DNA of 64,000 bases from Prorocentrum cordatum (Eukaryota; Sar; Dinophyceae; Prorocentrales; Prorocentraceae): assembly GCA_963575745.1 (NCBI GenBank), contig CAUYUJ010001751.1, positions 27,501 through 91,500 on the forward strand. Reading direction: 5' to 3'. The notes under the pieces were generated by a model. It was not told the origin of the DNA. It saw only the letters and a program-made list of their open reading frames with translations, and made no database searches. Within the stretch, counting starts at the first letter, position 1, and the number at the start of each line of letters is the position of its first letter. A program made the position numbers and the translations under genes. Below, in pieces: positions 62,558-64,000 of this stretch.

Positions 62558-64000
62558 GGAGCGAGTTCGGCCAGAACGTGGTCAGGTATGTGGAACGCCT
62601 CCACAAGAACCTGGGCCACCCGAGCACAGAGGTTTTCGTGCGGATGCTGACGGCGGCGGAGGCATGAGAGGAAGTCATAGCCTGTGCGAGGAGATACCTA
62701 TGCGCGATCTGCGTAGAGCGGAAGAAGGCCTCCCAACCACCGAAGTCGGCACCACCATCCTGGCAGACGTTCAACCAGGCAGTCGACTTGGACTTTTTCG
62801 ATTTCAAGCTGCGCTCGGGCTCGGCGAAGATCGCGCACATGCTGGACGGAGCTAGCCGTTTCCAGAAGTGCAGAATCGTGGCGCGCGAGACCTCAGCCGA
62901 GGCCATCAAGTCCATCGAGAAGGCGTGGATCAAGCACTACGGGACTCCGATGAGGCTCGTGATGGACGAGTGCGGCGCGGCGTGCAGTCAGGAGATGCTC
63001 GACTGGGCCAGCAACCAGAACATCAGGATGCGGATTGCCCCTGGCGAGGCTCACCACGTCTTGGGACCAGTTGAGCGAGCTCATCAGGTGACGCGTGAGA
63101 CGTTGGAGCTTCGGTTCGAGGAGACTGGCCTAGAACGCACCATCGAGAACCTGAAGTCGGCGCTGGACTACGCACCCAACCAGATCAACAGGATGATGCA
63201 CCACAAGGGCTTCAGCCCAGCGCAGTGGGTTTTGGGCTACAACCCTGAGCTCAACGACTCCCTGTCCGCGGATACGCTGCCCGTGCCAGCGTCGGAAGCC
63301 TACCTGGGGGAGGAGACGTTCCAAGAGGCGACGCAGAGGCGGACAGCAGCGGCGATGGCTTTCATCGAGGCGGACTCGACGGAGCGGCTGCGCAGGGCCT
63401 TCCTGCGCAAGAGGCGCGACACCCACGAGGCGGTGAGCGTGGGCGACGAGCGCTACTACTGGCGCGACCGCGGAGCTAGTCGGCGTCAGACGTCACGCTG
63501 GAGAGGGCCGGCTACCGTGGCTCTGCGCGAAGACGCGGAGAACGGCCAGCACAAGGTCTACTGGGCCACGCACGGCGGGAGCCTACTGAGGTGCAGCCCG
63601 GACCAGATCCGACCCATCGTGGAGCGGATCGGCGAGCCTAAGCGACCAGCAAACCTACAGGCAGCACAGGACACACTACAGGGACTACGACGCGGAGGCA
63701 TCGTGCAGTTCTTCGATATCAGCCAGCTGCCCGGGCCCACTGAGGAGGACCGAGCGGCCGAGCCGATGGGGGAGGATGAGCCAGTGCCTTCAGCGGGGAG
63801 CGCACCGACGGTGGAGCAGGCCATGGCAGGTCAGCTCAGGCAGGTCTCTGCCCAGGGTTCCGAGCCGCAGGCCGAGCCGAGGCCGGCGAGCAACGAGGAC
63901 CCACCACCGACGGCGCACGACACGGCGATACCTGATCAAGATGAAGATCCAGATTTACATTCGCAGCCAGTCACAGCACCAGCACAGGCAGAGTCAGAAG
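62482..64000 (+). pseudogene. Copia integrase (one stop codon; runs off the window)
   Basis: Continues the polyprotein in the next frame (GGAFYHTTVDSSSNDPRETY). HKNLGHPSTEVFVRML and CARRYLCAICVERKK give the His-His-Cys-Cys zinc-binding domain; a TGA at 62665-62667 lies between the two pairs. The catalytic core shows D in QAVDLDFFDF, D in LVMDECGAACS and E in HHVLGPVERAHQ, the D,D,E triad of retroviral-type integrases. FSPAQWVLGYNPELND and RYYWRDRG follow, as in copia integrase C-termini. The frame stays open to the window edge through an acidic, Pro-rich linker (about residues after 63700). It would insert the element's cDNA into the host genome. Confidence 0.82.

Larger units (their letters stand above)
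59792..64000 (+). mobile_element. Ty1/copia-type LTR retrotransposon, 5' part
   Basis: Gag, zinc knuckle, protease, a methyltransferase-like segment and integrase follow in this order. Protease directly upstream of integrase, with no RT between, is the copia order; RT and RNase H should lie beyond the right edge. One frameshift (about 62475) and one TGA (62665) suggest that the copy is inactive or needs recoding. Confidence 0.82.

Overview
The window looks like dinoflagellate nuclear DNA: GC-rich, packed with repeats and poor in ordinary genes. The strongest evidence is relict copies of the dinoflagellate trans-spliced leader (SL; 3' core CCATTTTGGCTCAAG) embedded in genomic DNA on the minus strand near 108, 1482, 2852, 4223, 25619 and 57182. 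These are the marks of mRNAs that were reverse transcribed and reinserted. A tandem gene array, many TIR elements and LINE and copia-type retroelements fit the same picture. The species cannot be decided from the sequence alone.

Layout. 1-4370: head-to-tail array of a ~1.37-kb unit, three complete and one partial copy, each with a minus-strand gene for a ~219-aa Cys-rich protein preceded by an SL relict. 4370-14170: no convincing gene except one exon-like fragment (11.3 kb); dispersed repeats, several TIR/hairpin (MITE-like) families and long (TCC)n tracts. 14.18-17.56: decayed, 5'-truncated LINE reverse transcriptase followed by a separate Lys-rich ORF. 17.7-19.6: more TIR elements. 19.65-25.64 (minus): nearly complete LINE with ORF1 (zinc finger and coiled coil), ORF2 (endonuclease, RT, RNase H) and an SL relict at its 5' end. 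25.6-45.5: micro- and minisatellites, TIR elements, a 1.2-kb tandem duplication, a 3-kb CAT-type array with a higher-order period, and scattered minus-strand exon-like pieces. 45.7-52.9 (minus): a second LINE type (endonuclease, RT, zinc fingers, RNase H) with frameshifts and an A-rich tract inside the RT, plus a downstream coiled-coil/Gly-Lys-rich ORF. 53.15-55.8: 90-bp satellite interrupted by an AT-rich block. 55.9-59.8: gene fragments, an SL relict, a LINE remnant and a strong hairpin. 59.8-64.0: a Ty1/copia-type element (Gag, CCHC knuckle, aspartic protease, methyltransferase-like region, integrase) running off the right edge.

How it fits together: the only clearly functional-looking cellular genes are the Cys-rich repeats. 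Everything else is reverse-transcription traffic (LINEs, copia, SL-tagged cDNA copies) and non-autonomous TIR elements in a matrix of (TCC)n-type microsatellites, which repeatedly form the borders of the mobile elements. Some exon-like fragments on the minus strand between 11 and 37 kb could belong to one or more intron-rich genes whose introns hold these repeats; this is a hypothesis.
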